Below, piece by piece: positions 34,230 through 47,664 of a stretch of DNA of 64,000 nucleotides. The notes below the pieces were generated by a model. The model saw only the letters and a program-made list of their open reading frames with translations. It did no database searches and was not told where the DNA came from. The DNA comes from Trifolium pratense (taxonomy: Eukaryota > Streptophyta > Magnoliopsida > Fabales > Fabaceae). The DNA is taken from contig NC_060059.1 in the NCBI RefSeq assembly GCF_020283565.1, positions 48,752,572-48,816,571 on the forward strand. The letters run 5' to 3'. Position 1 is the first letter of the stretch; each line of letters begins with the position of its first letter. The position numbers and the translations under genes are program-made.

Positions 34230-34955
34230 ATGGCGGATTCAAGCAACTACATGCAACCATCAATTCCCAAGTTTGATGGACACTATGATCACTGGTCAAT
34301 GTTAATGGAGAATCTCTTGAGATCCAAAGAGTATTGGAGTCTCATCGAGGATGGAGTAATTGAGGCTCCTGCAGGAGCAACTCAAGATCAAATTCAAGCT
34401 GCACGAGAGAGCAAGTTGAAAGATTTGAAAGCAAAGAATTTCTTGTTTCAAGCAATAGAAAGATCCATTCTTGAAACAATCCTCACTCGAGGCACTGCAA
34501 AAGAGATATGGGATTCAATGCTCCAGAAGTATTGTGGATCCACCAAGGTCAAGAGAGCTCAGCTGCAAGCTCTGAGGAAAGAATTTGAGATGCTGAACAT
34601 GCGAATTGGTGAGTCTATTGATGAATATTTTTCAAGAACACTGAGTATTGCTAACAAGATGACAAGCCATGGAGATACCATCACTCAGAGCACAATAGTT
34701 GAAAAGATCTTGAGATCTTTAACCTCAAGGTTCAATTATGTGGTGTGCTCAATTGAAGAGTCTAATGATACCACCACAATGACTGTGGATCAGCTGCAAA
34801 GCAGCCTGCTGGTTCAAGAACAAAGAATGAGGCATCAGAAAGATGAACAAGAACAAATTCTGAAGATTTCTAATGGTGGAAGAGGCTCAGGAGGTAGAGG
34901 AGATAACTCTAATGCAAGGGGTCGTGGTAGAGGCCGTGGTAGAGGAGGAAGATGA
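34230..34955 (+). pseudogene. Gag of the split copia element, ended by an in-frame TGA
   Basis: The protein opens MADSSNYMQPSIPKFDGHYD at the ATG at 34230 and matches copia gag of the UBN2/DUF4219 type, with a Gly/Arg-rich tail. The frame stops at TGA (34953-34955) but continues in the same frame directly into a zinc knuckle CYKCHKLGHFQSEC. A single point mutation therefore separates gag from pol. An upstream in-frame non-ATG extension is not needed. Confidence 0.85.
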
Positions 34956-36440
34956 ACAAAATTCAACAAAGAACTGGTTGAATGCTATAAATGTCATAAG
35001 TTAGGTCATTTTCAGTCAGAGTGTCCTAATTGGGAGGAAGACAATGCAAACTATGCTGAATATGCTGAGTTTGATGATAGGGGAGAAATCTTGCTAATGG
35101 CTCAAGGAACAAAATCTAATGAATCTCAAGATTCAACCATTTCTGATGCAAAGAATGAGTTGTGGTTCTTGGATTCTGGCTGCAGCAATCATATGGTGGG
35201 AAATAAGAACTGGCTCTTTGAATATGATGGCACTTTCAAAGATTCAGTTAAGCTTGGTGATGATTCAAAGATGGCAGTTGAAGGAAAAGGTAACCTAAAA
35301 TTGCATATTGAAGGTTTTACTCAAGTACTTACAAATGTTTACTATTTGCCTGGCCTGAAGAATAATTTGTTAAGCATAGGCCAATTACAGCAAAAGAACC
35401 TAACTGTTATCTTTAAGAATGATACTTGCAAAGTTTTCCATGAGGAAAAAGGGTTGATCATGGCCACACACATGACAATGAATAGAATGTTTGTTATCAA
35501 AGCACCAGTTATAGTCCCTCACTGCATGAATACTTCAAGTGATAGCAATGACAATGCCAACTTATGGCATCAGAGGTATGGCCATCTCAGTTTCAAGGGT
35601 ATGAATGTGCTGGCTCATAAGGAAATGGTGATTGGTTTGCCAAAATTGAAACAGCCAAAAGAGGAGTGTTCCAATTGTATGAAGGGTAAACAGCAGAGAA
35701 AAAATGTGCCAAAGAAAAGTTCATGGAGAGCTAGTACCAAGCTTGAACTTGTTCACTCAGATATATGTGGACCTATTAACCCTGAGTCAAATGGAAGAAA
35801 GAGGTATTTCATCACTTTCACAGATGATCTAAGCAGAAGAACATGGATCTACTTCATGAATGAAAAGTCAGAAGCTCTAGCAATGTTCAAGAAATTCAAA
35901 GTGATGGTTGAAAATGAGGCAAAAGAGTCCATTCAGTGCTTAAGAACAGACAGAGGTGGTGAATATACCTCAAATGAGTTCAGTGAATTCTGTGATCTTC
36001 ATGGAATTAAGAGGCAACTCACAGCTGCTTATACTCCTCATCAAAATGGAGTATCAGAAAGGAAAAATAGAACCATTATGAATATGGTCAGGTGTATGCT
36101 TAGTGAAAGAAGTGTACCAAAAACCTTTTGGCCTGAAGCAGTGAATTGGTCTGTACATCTGCTTAATAGATCCTCTACTTTTGCAGTGAAAGATGCCACA
36201 CCTGAAGAAGCTTGGAGTGGGATCAAGCCATCTGTAAGCCACTTCAAAATTTTTGGTTGCATTGCCTATGTGCATATACCAGATAATCTGAGGAAAAAGC
36301 TAGATGACAAAAGCATAATATGTGTTCACTTAGGTATAAGTGAAGAATCAAAAGCATACAAGCTGTTTGATCCTGTAAAGAAAAGAATTCTTGTTAGCAA
36401 AGATGTTAGATTTGACGAGAAAAAGCAGTGGAATTGGGAG
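34956..36440 (+). pseudogene. Zinc knuckle, protease and integrase part of the split copia element
   Basis: In the same frame as gag are the CX2CX4HX4C knuckle (about 34998), the protease motif WFLDSGCSNHM (about 35163), and the GAG-preintegrase region LWHQRYGHLSFKGMN. The integrase follows with DICGP, RTDRGGEY and QNGVSERKNRT, giving the D,D35E triad. The frame is cut by the nested LTR at 36441, and a few junk codons follow before a stop. With the TGA upstream it cannot yield a full polyprotein. Confidence 0.88.
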
Positions 36441-38108
36441 TGTTGAGACAAAATCCTATTTTGATGTTTTAAAGATAACAACCCTTAATTAAATTTTAAT
36501 TTGATTCTGATCATTTTGTGATCTAACAAGTGCTCTTGAGTGATTTAATTTAAGAACAGATGCAATGGATTAAATTAACCTTGTTTCACTCATAAGAAAA
36601 GAATCAAGCACGTTTTAGACAAATCTGCCTCAAGAGAATGATCTCAGATTGGTCTCCAAACTTATGTGTTCTAAAGCATAAGCACTTATTCAAGTCAACT
36701 GGTACAAGACAAGAATGAACTTTTAAGTTGGACTTATTAAAGGATCATAACAGTGCAAATAAGTCATTTAAGGCAAGGAATTGATTTTGGTTCTTGAGCT
36801 TACTCGAATAAGCTTCTTTAAGGAATAATAACTTCACATCTTGCAACAAGGCTTTATGTTCTCCAAGAACATCATTAAAGAAGTTAATCTAGACCAATGA
36901 GAACTCAGCAACAAGTACATACAGCTTGCAATGAAGTTTCATATCTGATCCAAAGTACAAGCTTATGACATGGGTGGCTACACTCTCCCATAAAATAGTA
37001 CTTATCTCACTATTCATGTGTCCTTTGAAGGACAAGTGAACAGTGGCTACTCTATGCCTTTGATGAAGAGTTTACAGCTGGTTGACAACTTGCAACAACT
37101 TGCAACAGCTATATTTTCGTTGGACCTTATCCACACCATCTCAGAGAATGGTCTCCAACGTCCTGGAGAATGATCTCCCAGTTTCTGCAATTAGGTGGCA
37201 ATCTTATCCAAATGAATTCAAATTCTTATTTTCCCACATGGGAAATACATTTACAACGGATATACACTCAGAGACAACTCATTGACAGTTGGTGGAAGAA
37301 TATTTCTGACCAACAAGTACAATGTGACAGTCAGAGACCATTAGAAGAATGATCTCCTGAAGCATCTCAAAGACAAAATCACATGGGCTGTTTTGTTTCT
37401 CTCACAACGGCTAGTTCTTCACTCACAACGGATATGTGTGATGTCCAAGCAACAAAGGAGCATCTCCATCTATAAATAGCATGTTGGTTTAATTGGAAGA
37501 GCAAGAACTTCAAGCACACAAAGCAATCTAATACATTCAAACAAGCTCTCCTTTTCACTCTTACTCTAAAGCTCTTTAGAAATCTAGGATCATATATTTG
37601 TAGAGTACTTTGAGTGTATCAATTTGTAAGCTTCACATCCGGTTAGGTGTATAAGCTTAGATCCAAAGAAATCATTGAAAATCTTAGGATTCTCTCAAGT
37701 CAATTGGGTATAATTGATTGAGGTAGAGCAGCTGGTTATAGCTGGTTACTTTGTGATCTTGGTTTAGATCATAAAGGGTCTTTGATGTGGGCTTAGATCA
37801 AAGGGAAGTTTCTGTAATCTTGGTCTAGATTATAGTGGATAATCTCACGCAAGTGGGGACTGGAGTAGCCCATACTATTAAGGGGTGAACCAGGATAAAT
37901 TCATTGTGTTATTCTCTCTTCCCTTACTCCTTTTTATTTGTGCAAGCACTAACTCATTTTACTGCACTTATATTCCAGAAGAACGTTCTCCAGTCAGTCT
38001 AACCGTTTACTGTCATAGTGTGTGTTGTGCTTAAATTGTTTTGCAGTTCAAATTTTAAAGGGTCACAATTCAAACCCCCCATTTCTTGTGACAAACATTG
38101 TTACTTCA
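36441..38108 (+). repeat. 5' LTR of the nested SIRE-type element
   Basis: The 1668-bp repeat has a TATAAATA box at 37471-37478. Five copies of a quasi-palindrome like GAGAATGATCTC occur (36634, 37144, 37165, 37344, 37979). Confidence 0.95.
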
Positions 38109-38111
38109 ATT

Positions 38112-38123
38112 GGCATCAGAGCA
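38112..38123 (+). other. Primer-binding site (initiator Met tRNA, one change)
   Basis: TGGCATCAGAGC lies a few bases after the LTR and differs from the usual TGGTATCAGAGC by T to C. Confidence 0.75.
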
Positions 38124-38178
38124 CTGCCTCTAAAAGCTAAGCATCTAACAAGTGCTTGAGGAAAAGATTCAGGAAGTA

Positions 38179-39942
38179 ATGTCTAAACCTGCAAAATTCA
38201 TCTCAGAAGGAGGATCATCAACTAGACCACCTCTTTTTGAAGGAAATGACTACTACTACTGGAAAGACAAGATGGAATTGTTTCTTAGGTCACAAGATAT
38301 CAACATGTGGGCTGTAGTAGAAGTTGGAGACTATGCTCCACTGGTCAAAGATTCATTCACACCAAAACCACAGCTTGAGTGGACAACTCAAGAATCTGAC
38401 AGGGTACTACTAAACACTAAAGCTCAATTATTTATTAAAAGTGCTTTGTGCAGGGAAGAATATGACAGGATCATGGAATGCAAGACGGCCAAAGATATGT
38501 GGACCACTCTTCAAACACACCATGAAGGAACCAGCCACATAAAAGAAACAAGGATTGACATAGGAGTACGAAAGTTTGAACTGTTTGAAATGAATAACAG
38601 TGAAACTATAGATCAAATGTATGGAAGGTTTACAGTCATCATAAATGAGCTAAATTCTCTTGGTAAAAAATATACCACACATGAGAGAATAAGAAAGCTA
38701 CTAAGATGTCTACCAGAAGAATGGAGACACATAGTAACTGCAATAACTGTAGCAAAAATTCTCAAAACAATGGATCTGGAAGATTTCATTGGATCTTTAA
38801 AAGCTCATGAAGCAATACTTCAAGAGAAGAAACCAGCAAAGAACAAAATGATTGCTCTAGAATCACAAGTAGAAGAAAACTTAAAAAGGGAAATAACATG
38901 TGATAAAGAGAATCCTCTTCAACAAGATGATGAGGAAGAAATGGCTTTTCTCTCAAGAAGAATCCAAAAGCTAATGATGAGAAGAAATCAAATCAAAAGA
39001 TCATTCCCATCAAGAAGAAATGAAACAGACTTAAGTCAAGTAAAATGCTACGGATGCAATCAAACTGGACATTACAAAAATGAATGTCCAAAGCTAATGC
39101 AAAGAAAACCTCCCTATAACAAATCCATGATGGCTACATGGGACGATCTAGAAGAATTACCAGAAGAAGAAGAAGCAAATGTTTGCCTAATGACCAGAAC
39201 TGACTTTGATGAGGTAAACCTTGAACCTTGTTCATCATGCATGAAAACTGAAAAATTATTTGATAATCTCTTATATGATTCACAAATTACTGCTCAAAAA
39301 TATGATCAACTTAAAATTGAACTTACTAGAGTAATTCAAGAAAAAGATGAATATAAAACTAAAAATAAAATTTTAGAAGAAACTTTGGAAAAAGCTCAGC
39401 ATGATCTAGATAAAGTTTATAAGTTAAAAGAAAACTTAGAACTAAAACAAAGTGTTTCAGTTTTAGAAAAAGACATAACCAAATGTGTGAAAGCTACTGA
39501 AACTTTTGAAAATATTATAGGAGTTCAACAAAGAGTTGTTGATAAAGATGGAATAGGTTCTAAAACGTATCAAACAATTTATGATAAAAATTTCTTACCT
39601 AAAAAAGATCAAAAAATAAAAAGACTATTTTGTTCCTTCTGTCATAAACATGGACATATAAGATACTTTTGCTTTAAGAAAAGATCTACACACCATGTAA
39701 AAGATCATTCTTCAGATAATCTCCAAAACTATTTTCAAAAGAAATCATACAAAAGATCACCTCATAAGAAAATACCATTTAAAAACACTAACCATCAAGG
39801 ACCCAAAACACTATGGGTACCAAAAGTCTTACTAAACTCAAATGCAGGAATGTCTGCTAGCAGTCAAGAAAAAGCCATGGTACTTGGACAGTGGCTGCTC
39901 GAGGCACATGACCGGAGACAGACACAGCTTCCTTTCCCTTGA
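38179..39942 (+). pseudogene. Gag of the nested SIRE-type element
   Basis: Starts MSKPAKFISEGGSSTRPPLF at the ATG at 38179. The UBN2/DUF4219-like region is followed by zinc knuckles CYGCNQTGHYKNEC (about 39048) and CSFCHKHGHIRYFC (about 39633), with a long coiled coil between them. Near 39860-39880 the protease coding switches to the +1 frame. The gag frame then runs on to an unrelated stop at 39942. Sirevirus gag and pol are normally one frame, so a one-base change is likely. A programmed shift is not excluded. Confidence 0.82.
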
Positions 39943-42886
39943 GGAAAAGGAAGGAGGAACCGTTACCTTTGGTAATAATGAAAAAGCTAGTATCAAAGGT
40001 AAATGTATAATAGGTAAAATTAATTCTGCTAAATTAGAAAATGTTCATTATGTAGAGGGTCTAGAACATAACTTAATAAGTATTAGTCAACTGTGTGATA
40101 ATGGTCTTGAAGTAATTTTTAAAACTCTTACATGTGAAATTAAGCAAATATCTACTGGAAAAACTCTTTTTAATGGATAAAAAAAAAAGAATGTATATGT
40201 CATATATCTAGATGAACTGCCTGTTGAGTCATGTTTTGTATCTCTTGAAAAGGATAAATGGATTTGGCACAAAAGGGCAGGACATGTAAATATGAGGACA
40301 ATTGCAAAACTTTCTCAACTTGATCTAGTAAGAGGATTACCAAAGATAAGTTTTGACAAAGATAAATTATGTGAAAGTTGTACAAAAGGAAAACAAACCA
40401 AAAGTAGTTTTAAACCTAAAAACTTTATTTCAACTAAAAGACCTCTTGAATTACTTCACATAGATTTGTTTGGACCTGTCAAAACTACTAGTCTAGGTGG
40501 TAAAAATTATGGCTTTGTTATTGTTGATGACTACTCTAGATACACATGGGTTTTGTTTTTAAAAAGTAAAGATGAATCTTTTGAATCTTTTAAAATCTTT
40601 TGTAAAAAGGTTCAAAATGAAAAAGGTTCAAATATCATTTCCATAAGAAGTGATCATGGTGGAGAATTTGAAAACTCCTATTTTGAATCATTCTTCAATG
40701 AAAATGGTATTTCTCACAACTTTTCTTGTCCAAGAACTCCTCAACAAAATGGAGTTGTTGAAAGGAAAAATAGAACCTTACAAGAAATGGCAAGAACTAT
40801 GATAGATGAATCCAATGTTGAAAAATACTTTTGGGCTGAAGCTATCAACACTGCTTGCTATATCTTGAATAGAATGTCTATAAGAAAAGTTTTAAACAAA
40901 ACACCTTATGAACTTTGGAAAGATAAAAAACCAAATGTCTCTTATTTTCACATTTTTGGGTGTTATTGTTACATCTTAAATATTAAAGATAATCTAGGAA
41001 AATTTGACTCTAAATCTGATAAAGGAATTTTCTTAGGATACTCTCTAACCTCTAAAGCATATAGAGTTTATAATCTAACATCAAAATCTTTAGAAGAAAG
41101 CATGCATGTAAAATTTGATGAATTTGATGATATATCATGTGTAAGAGAAATAGATGATGAAGATGAGCAAAACTCATCAAAAGAACAAGTTATAGAACAG
41201 GAATCACCACCACAAGAACCTCCTAGAACTTGGAAGGTTGTAAGCAATCACCCTCAAGAACAAATAATAGGTGACACTGCAGAAGGTGTAAGAACCAGAA
41301 GATCATTTCAAGTTGATGAGAACAATCTAGCTATGATCTCTCAAATTGAGCCAAAATCCATAGAAGAAGCAATCACTGATGAATCATGGATAATTGCTAT
41401 GAAAGAAGAACTTTCACAATTTGAGAAGAATGAAGTTTGGAAGCTAGTACCAGATCCTTTACACCATTCTATCATTGGAACTAGATGGGTCTTCAGAAAC
41501 AAAATGGATGAAAATGGTAAGGTAATTCGCAACAAAGCAAGACTTGTTGCTCAAGGTTATAATCAACAAGAAGGTATAGACTATGATGAAACATTTGCAC
41601 CAGTAGCAAGGTTAGAAGCAATAAGAATCTTACTTGCATATGCATCTCATAAATGTTTTAAACTTTTTCAAATGGACGTAAAAAGTGTTTTTCTAAATGG
41701 ATTTTTAAATGAAGAGGTTTATGTCCATCAACCTCCTGGTTTTAAAAATGAACAAAAACCTAATCATGTTTTTAAACTTACCAAAGCTCTATATGGACTT
41801 AAACAAGCACCAAGAGCATGGTATGATAGACTAAGCTCTTTTCTAATTGAAAATGGTTTTTCTAGAGGAAAAATTGATACAACACTTTTTAGAAAAACAA
41901 ATGAAAATGATTTATTAATTGTACAAGTGTATGTTGACGATATTATATTTGGTGCTACTAATGAAAAAATGTGCGAGGATTTTTCAAACCTTATGCAAAG
42001 TGAATTTGAGATGAGCATGATGGGAGAACTCAGATTTTTTCTTGGCTTGCAAATCAAGCAACAAGATGATGGAATTTTTATTAGTCAAGAAAAATACATC
42101 AAAGATCTTCTCAAAAAATACAACATGAATGAAGCAAAGATCATGACTACTCCAATGCATCCATCAACAAATTTAGACAAAGATGAAAATGGTAAAACTG
42201 TGTCTGAAAAGGAATATAGAGGAATGATTGGATCACTTCTATATTTAACTGCAAGTAGACCAGACATTGTATTCTCAGTTGGTCTTTGTGCAAGATTTCA
42301 AACATCTCCAAGAGAATCTGACCTTACAGCAGTCAAAAGGATTTTTAGATATTTGGTGGGAACACCAGATGTTGGTCTATGGTACAAAAAAGGATCTCAT
42401 TTTGACCTAAAGGCCTATTGTGATGCTGACTATGCTGGTGATAAGCTTGAAAGAAAAAGCACAAGTGGTGCTTGTCAATTTCTTGGTGAAGCTCTTGTAA
42501 GTTGGTGCTGCAGAAAGCAAAACACCATAGCACTCTCAACAACTGAAGCAGAATATGTATCAGCTGCAAATTGTTGTTCACAAGTGATATGGATCAAAAA
42601 CCAACTTGAAGACTTTTCTCTAAGGTACACAAATATTAAAATTCTTTGTGATAATACTAGTGCCATTAATTTATCAAAGAATCCCATTCAGCATTCTAGA
42701 TCTAAACATATTGAAATTAAACATCATTTCATACGTGACCATGTTTGCAAAAAAGATGTTGAATTAATATTTGTTGATACTGAATCACAATTAGCTGATA
42801 TTTTTACAAAACCTCTAGTTGAAGATCGTTTTAATTTTATTAAAGAAAATTTGAAAATTATAAAAATCCCAGCTAAGCATTGTTGA
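39842..42886 (+). pseudogene. Protease-integrase-RT-RNase H of the nested SIRE-type element
   Basis: The second frame carries the protease motif [13 protein letters not shown], integrase ([30 protein letters not shown]), RT with [10 protein letters not shown], and RNase H beginning YCDADYAGD. One in-frame TAA at 40178-40180, in an A-rich run, interrupts it between protease and integrase. Downstream it stays open to the TGA at 42886. With the frameshift from gag and this stop, the polyprotein is not expressible as is, although most domains are intact. Confidence 0.88.
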
Positions 42887-43308
42887 ACAAAATCTCATTC
42901 TTGGAGAACGTCAGGAGAACATTCTTTCCCTGAACGAAAACGATCATGTTTTAAAAAATGATATAAGTTATGTCTGAAAACTCTTAAATGTTTATTTCTC
43001 CTATTAATTATAATTTTTAAGTCTTTTACTCTTCCCATGACATTTGCCTCTCTCTTTCTCACGCCTTAACTATCTGTCTCTCTCCTTTTAGATTTCCTAA
43101 GTACACTTTACAACTATTCATAATTGTACTAAGCTACACCTAACCTATCTATCAAATCTTTTCCTATTCTCTAGACACTCTCTCATTAGTGGTTTATTTA
43201 ATCAAAACAAACTCTACACTCTTTCATCATCACTTCTGAAATCCTTATCTCTTCTCCACTATTCATCAAACCCTCACTGTTCATCTTCCCAAAATCAATT
43301 CTGTTTCA

Positions 43309-45508
43309 ATGGCTCGTTTGAAGAGACCTGCCAACAAGAACAAAATGGAAAGTTATTCATCATCTTCTCAAAAGTCAGGTACCAAATCATCCTCCTCTAC
43401 CTCTTCTAAATCCCTTTCAAATCGTGAAAATGAGATTGAAGTTCAATCAAATCCCTCAAATACTCCTCAAACAAACCAACCCACTTTAGAAACCACACCG
43501 GCACCACAATCACCACCACCAACAATGGTTCAAATCTCTGAAGTTTTAATTGGAGCCATTCCAATTACTTGTAAAACCGTCATTGAACCCATTCAATGTT
43601 CTCAAACCGCTGCTGAAATCAAAACCACCACTCCAAAAATCAAAACTAACCCTATCACTAAGAAGAATTCAACTTCGAACAAAACCAAAAAATCCAAATC
43701 ACTTGATGTTTCAAAAGTCAGAAAATCAAGTAGATTAGCCTCAGGTGCTGGGAGAAGACCAGCAATAGATAAAACTGTGTATTCTCTCTCTGATGATGAT
43801 TCAGAAAATACACACTCAGGCTCTCCAAAAGCCAAATCTGTTCCTGAAATTAAAACCTACTAAAAAAGACCTTCATCGTCCAAACACCACACCAAACCTT
43901 CAAAATCTGAATCTTCTGAAGAAGATATCATGATTAGAAAACTCAAAAAACCTGCTCCTCTTATTCATGAGGATTGTCAACAAAGTTTTGAAATTTTTTC
44001 CAAAAAAAAAACATGTTCTTCCTGGTAGAGTGTATAACTTTGATGATCTTATCAACACAGATCATGACCTAACCCAATATACCAACCCTCTTGGATGGAC
44101 AAACTTGTTCAACATTAGAGAAACTCATTATCCTAACCTTATCTCAGCCTTTTATTTCAATGCTGGCATTTCCTCTGAACAAACCTACATTGCCTCTGAA
44201 CTCAAAGGAGTAAAATTCAAGGTCTCTGAACAACTTCTAAGTGAACTCCTAGATGTACCCTCATCCGGTCACAAACTATATGGAGAAAGCTGGTTCTCCA
44301 TGGCAGGAATAAACAAGGAAACATTCATGTCTGAAATCTTTGAACCCGGAACCCCTCTCAAAAATCCATCCTCTTCCAAACTCAAACTTGTGTTCAAAAT
44401 GTTCCACAACATGTGTCTTCATGCCATCTTTCCCAGAAAAGGTAGCTAGGATAAAGTCACTGACAATGATATGTTAATAATGTATCATATGTTCAACAAA
44501 ATTCCTCTTAACCTACCCTTTGTCATGCTCAAGCATATGATTTCTGTCATTGAAAATGAATCCAGAAAAGTCACTCTTCCTTATGGAATGTTTCTAACCA
44601 GAGTCTTTAACAAGTTCAAAGTAAGCTTTGAAGGAGAAGAAGGAAAGAATTCATCTACCACATTCTCCCTAAAGAATATTGGAAGAATGAAGTTCATAGG
44701 AGATATTGAAGACCACACCATTCCTGATCCAAGCCAGAAAAGAAAAAGAGAGGAATTTGAAAAGGATAGCAATCTGAACCTTCTAGCTGAAGTCATGACA
44801 ACACAGCAGGGAGACCATCCAGAGATCATTCTCCCAGTCTCAGCTCCAACAGAACAAACCAAAGAAACTGTAAGTGAGAAAACCACTTCTGCTCAGTTCA
44901 ACCCTTTTGTATCCCTAGAGTTTGATAACCTAAGAAATGATTTTGGCAACCCTCAAAACCCACACACCTCTGTCTTGGATAAAAGCTTTTCCACCATTAA
45001 TAATCCTGTCAATACATCCATCTTCTCACCTTTATTAACCTCTCCACAAACCTCTTTTGACACAACAGATTTTCTGAAAAATTTTATTTCAACTCCTTCA
45101 GATTTTTCAAAAATACATCAGCCTATCTATACTGATGCTGGTCCATCTCTGCCATCCTTCCCTCAAAACTTTGCTTCCATGAACTCCTTTTGCACTAGCT
45201 ATCCATCAACTGATTCTGCTGCATACCAAAACTCTGCTAATTTACCTCCTTTTGACTCTAGACCCATCAAAAAGTCAAAAGTTGAGAAAGATATGGCTAA
45301 GCTCTTTCAAGCCATCAAGATCAACAACACTCTGATGAACTACACTATCCATGAGCACCAGCTCTTTAGGACCTGGCTCATTGAAGAATTTTGCCCAGCA
45401 ATGCGTATCAATCCACCTCCATCAAATCCTCCTCCACAAGTTCCAGATTTTCCAGAACTTGAGAAAGAATCCTTCTCTGATCCTACCTCTCCTGCAGATC
45501 CTCAGTAG
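43309..45508 (+). pseudogene. Degenerate env-like ORF of the nested SIRE-type element
   Basis: The first part starts MARLKRPANKNKMESYSSSS and is Ser/Lys/Pro-rich, stopping at 43863. The central part (43967-44449, another frame) has LISAFYFNAGISSEQTYIAS, a pattern similar to the plant transposon-protein domain of the env-like frame in the first element. After a TAG at 44447-44449 the same frame resumes and runs to 45508, ending Pro/Ser-rich. Two stops and a frameshift make it non-functional. Unlike the first element, the preceding pol stop (TGA ACA) has no CAR-YYA readthrough context. Confidence 0.72.
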
Positions 45509-45992
45509 CACTCCTTCATACCTCCCAGGCCTTTTTGCTGTTGACAAAAGGGGGAGAATGAATTCTGTAGTAATTAGGGGGAGATTGTGATATTTTGAAA
45601 TATTTTAAAAAACTCTTTTGATTATGTTGTTGTCAGTCTTAGAATTTGTAGATATAGTTGGAAGTTGTTTTGGTTTCAACTTCTAATTGTATGTTGTTTG
45701 AATTCTAAGAACTTAGATTATGTTTTTGAATTACTATATTTTGATCATTAATCATGTACCTGAACAATGTCATATTCTCTGATTATGAGTTTGATTAATG
45801 AATGTTATGTTTGATTCAAATTTATGTCTTTACTCAATTTGCATTTACATATTTTATAAATTGATAAAGAATGCTAAAATTGAGGGGGAGCTTTATATGA
45901 TTAAATCACAAGTATTATTACTGAATATGGTTTAATCAGAATCACAATCAAAAATTAATTAAAGGTTTTGTCATCATCAAAAAGGGGGAGAT
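45509..45992 (+). other. 3' untranslated region with repeated purine motifs, nested element
   Basis: GGGGGAG-type motifs occur near 45549, 45579 and 45882, before the final polypurine tract at 45981-45992. Confidence 0.7.
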
Positions 45993-47659
45993 TGTTGAGA
46001 CAAAATCCTATTTTGATGTTTTAAAGATAACAACCCTTAATTAAATTTTAATTTGATTCTGATCATTTTGTGATCTAACAAGTGCTCTTGAGTGATTTAA
46101 TTTAAGAACAGATGCAATGGATTAAATTAACCTTGTTTCACTCATAAGAAAAGAATCAAGCACGTTTTAGACAAATCTGCCTCAAGAGAATGATCTCAGA
46201 TTGGTCTCCAGACTTATGTGTTCTAAAGCATAAGCACTTATTCAAGTCAACTGGTACTAGACAAGAATGAACTTTTAAGTTGGACTTATTAAAGGATCAT
46301 AACAGTGCAAATAAGTCATTTAAGGCAAGGAATTGATTTTGGTTCTTGAGCTTACTCGAATAAGCTTCTTTAAGGAATAATAACTTCACATCTTGCAACA
46401 AGGCTTTATGTTCTCCAAGAACATCATTAAAGAAGTTAATCTAGACCAATGAGAACTCAGCAACAAGTACATACAGCTTGCAATGAAGTTTCATATCTGA
46501 TCCAAAGTACAAGCTTATGACATGGGTGGCTACACTCTCCCATAAAATAGTACTTATCTCACTATTCATGTGTCCTTTGAAGGACAAGTGAACAGTGGCT
46601 ACTCTATGCCTTTGATGAAGAGTTTAAAGCTGGTTGACAACTTGCAACAACTTGCAACAGCTATATTTTCGTTGGACCTTATCCACACCATCTCAGAGAA
46701 TGGTCTCCAACGTCCTGGAGAATGATCTCCCAGTTTCTGCACTTAGGTGGCAATCTTATCCAAATGAATTCAAATTCTTATTTTCCCACATGGGAAATAC
46801 ATTTGCAACGGATATACACTCAGAGACAACTCATTGACAGTTGGTGGAAGAATATTTCTGACCAACAAGTACAATGTGACAGTCAGAGACCATTAGAAGA
46901 ATGATCTCCTGAAGCATCTCAAAGACAAAATCACATGGGCTGTTTTGTTTCTCTCACAACGGCTAGTTCTTCACTCACAACGGATATGTGTGATGTCCAA
47001 GCAACAAAGGAGCATCTCCATCTATAAATAGCACGTTGGTTTAATTGGAAGAGCAAGAACTTCAAGCACACAAAGCAATCTAATACATTCAAACAAGCTC
47101 TCCTTTTCACTCTTACTCTAAAGCTCTTTAGAAATCTAGGATCATATATTTGTAGAGTACTTTGAGTGTATCAATTTGTAAGCTTCACATCCGGTTAGGT
47201 GTATAAGCTTAGATCCAAAGAAATCATTGAAAATCTTAGGATTCTCTCAAGTCAATTGGGTATAATTGATTGAGGTAGAGCAGCTGGTTATAGCTGGTTA
47301 CTTTGTGATCTTGGTTTAGATCATAAAGGGTCTTTGATGTGGGCTTAGATCAAAGGGAAGTTTCTGTAATCTTGGTCTAGATTATAGTGGATAATCTCAC
47401 GCAAGTGGGGACTGGAGTAGCCCATACTATTAAGGGGTGAACCAGGATAAATTCATTGTGTTATTCTCTCTTCCCTTACTCCTTTTTATTTGTGCAAGCA
47501 CTAACTCATTTTACAGCACTTATATTCCAGGAGAACGTTCTCCAGTCAGTCTAACCGTTTACTGTCATAGTGTGTGTTGTGCTTAAATTGTTTTGCAGTT
47601 CAAATTTTAAAGGGTCACAATTCAAACCCCCCTTTCTTGTGACAAACATTGTTACTTCA
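45993..47659 (+). repeat. 3' LTR of the nested SIRE-type element
   Basis: The 1667-bp copy of 36441-38108 with one missing A near its end and about eight substitutions. The GGGAG duplication follows. Confidence 0.95.
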
Positions 47660-47664
47660 GGGAG

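Larger units (their letters stand above)
36441..47659 (+). mobile_element. Nested SIRE-type Ty1-copia element, 11219 bp
   Basis: LTRs of 1668 and 1667 bp begin TGTTGAGACAAAATCC and end TTACTTCA. They are flanked by a perfect GGGAG duplication (36436-36440 and 47660-47664). The primer site reads TGGCATCAGAGC and the polypurine tract AAAGGGGGAGAT precedes the 3' LTR. The large coiled-coil gag, two zinc knuckles and degenerate env-like region mark the Sirevirus lineage. About eight substitutions and one indel separate the LTRs by eye, near 0.5 percent. Confidence 0.96.

Noticed and set aside
38152..38178. Upstream non-ATG extension of the nested element's gag
   Set aside because: The frame is open there by chance. 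The ATG at 38179 fits the family start and lies at the normal distance from the LTR.
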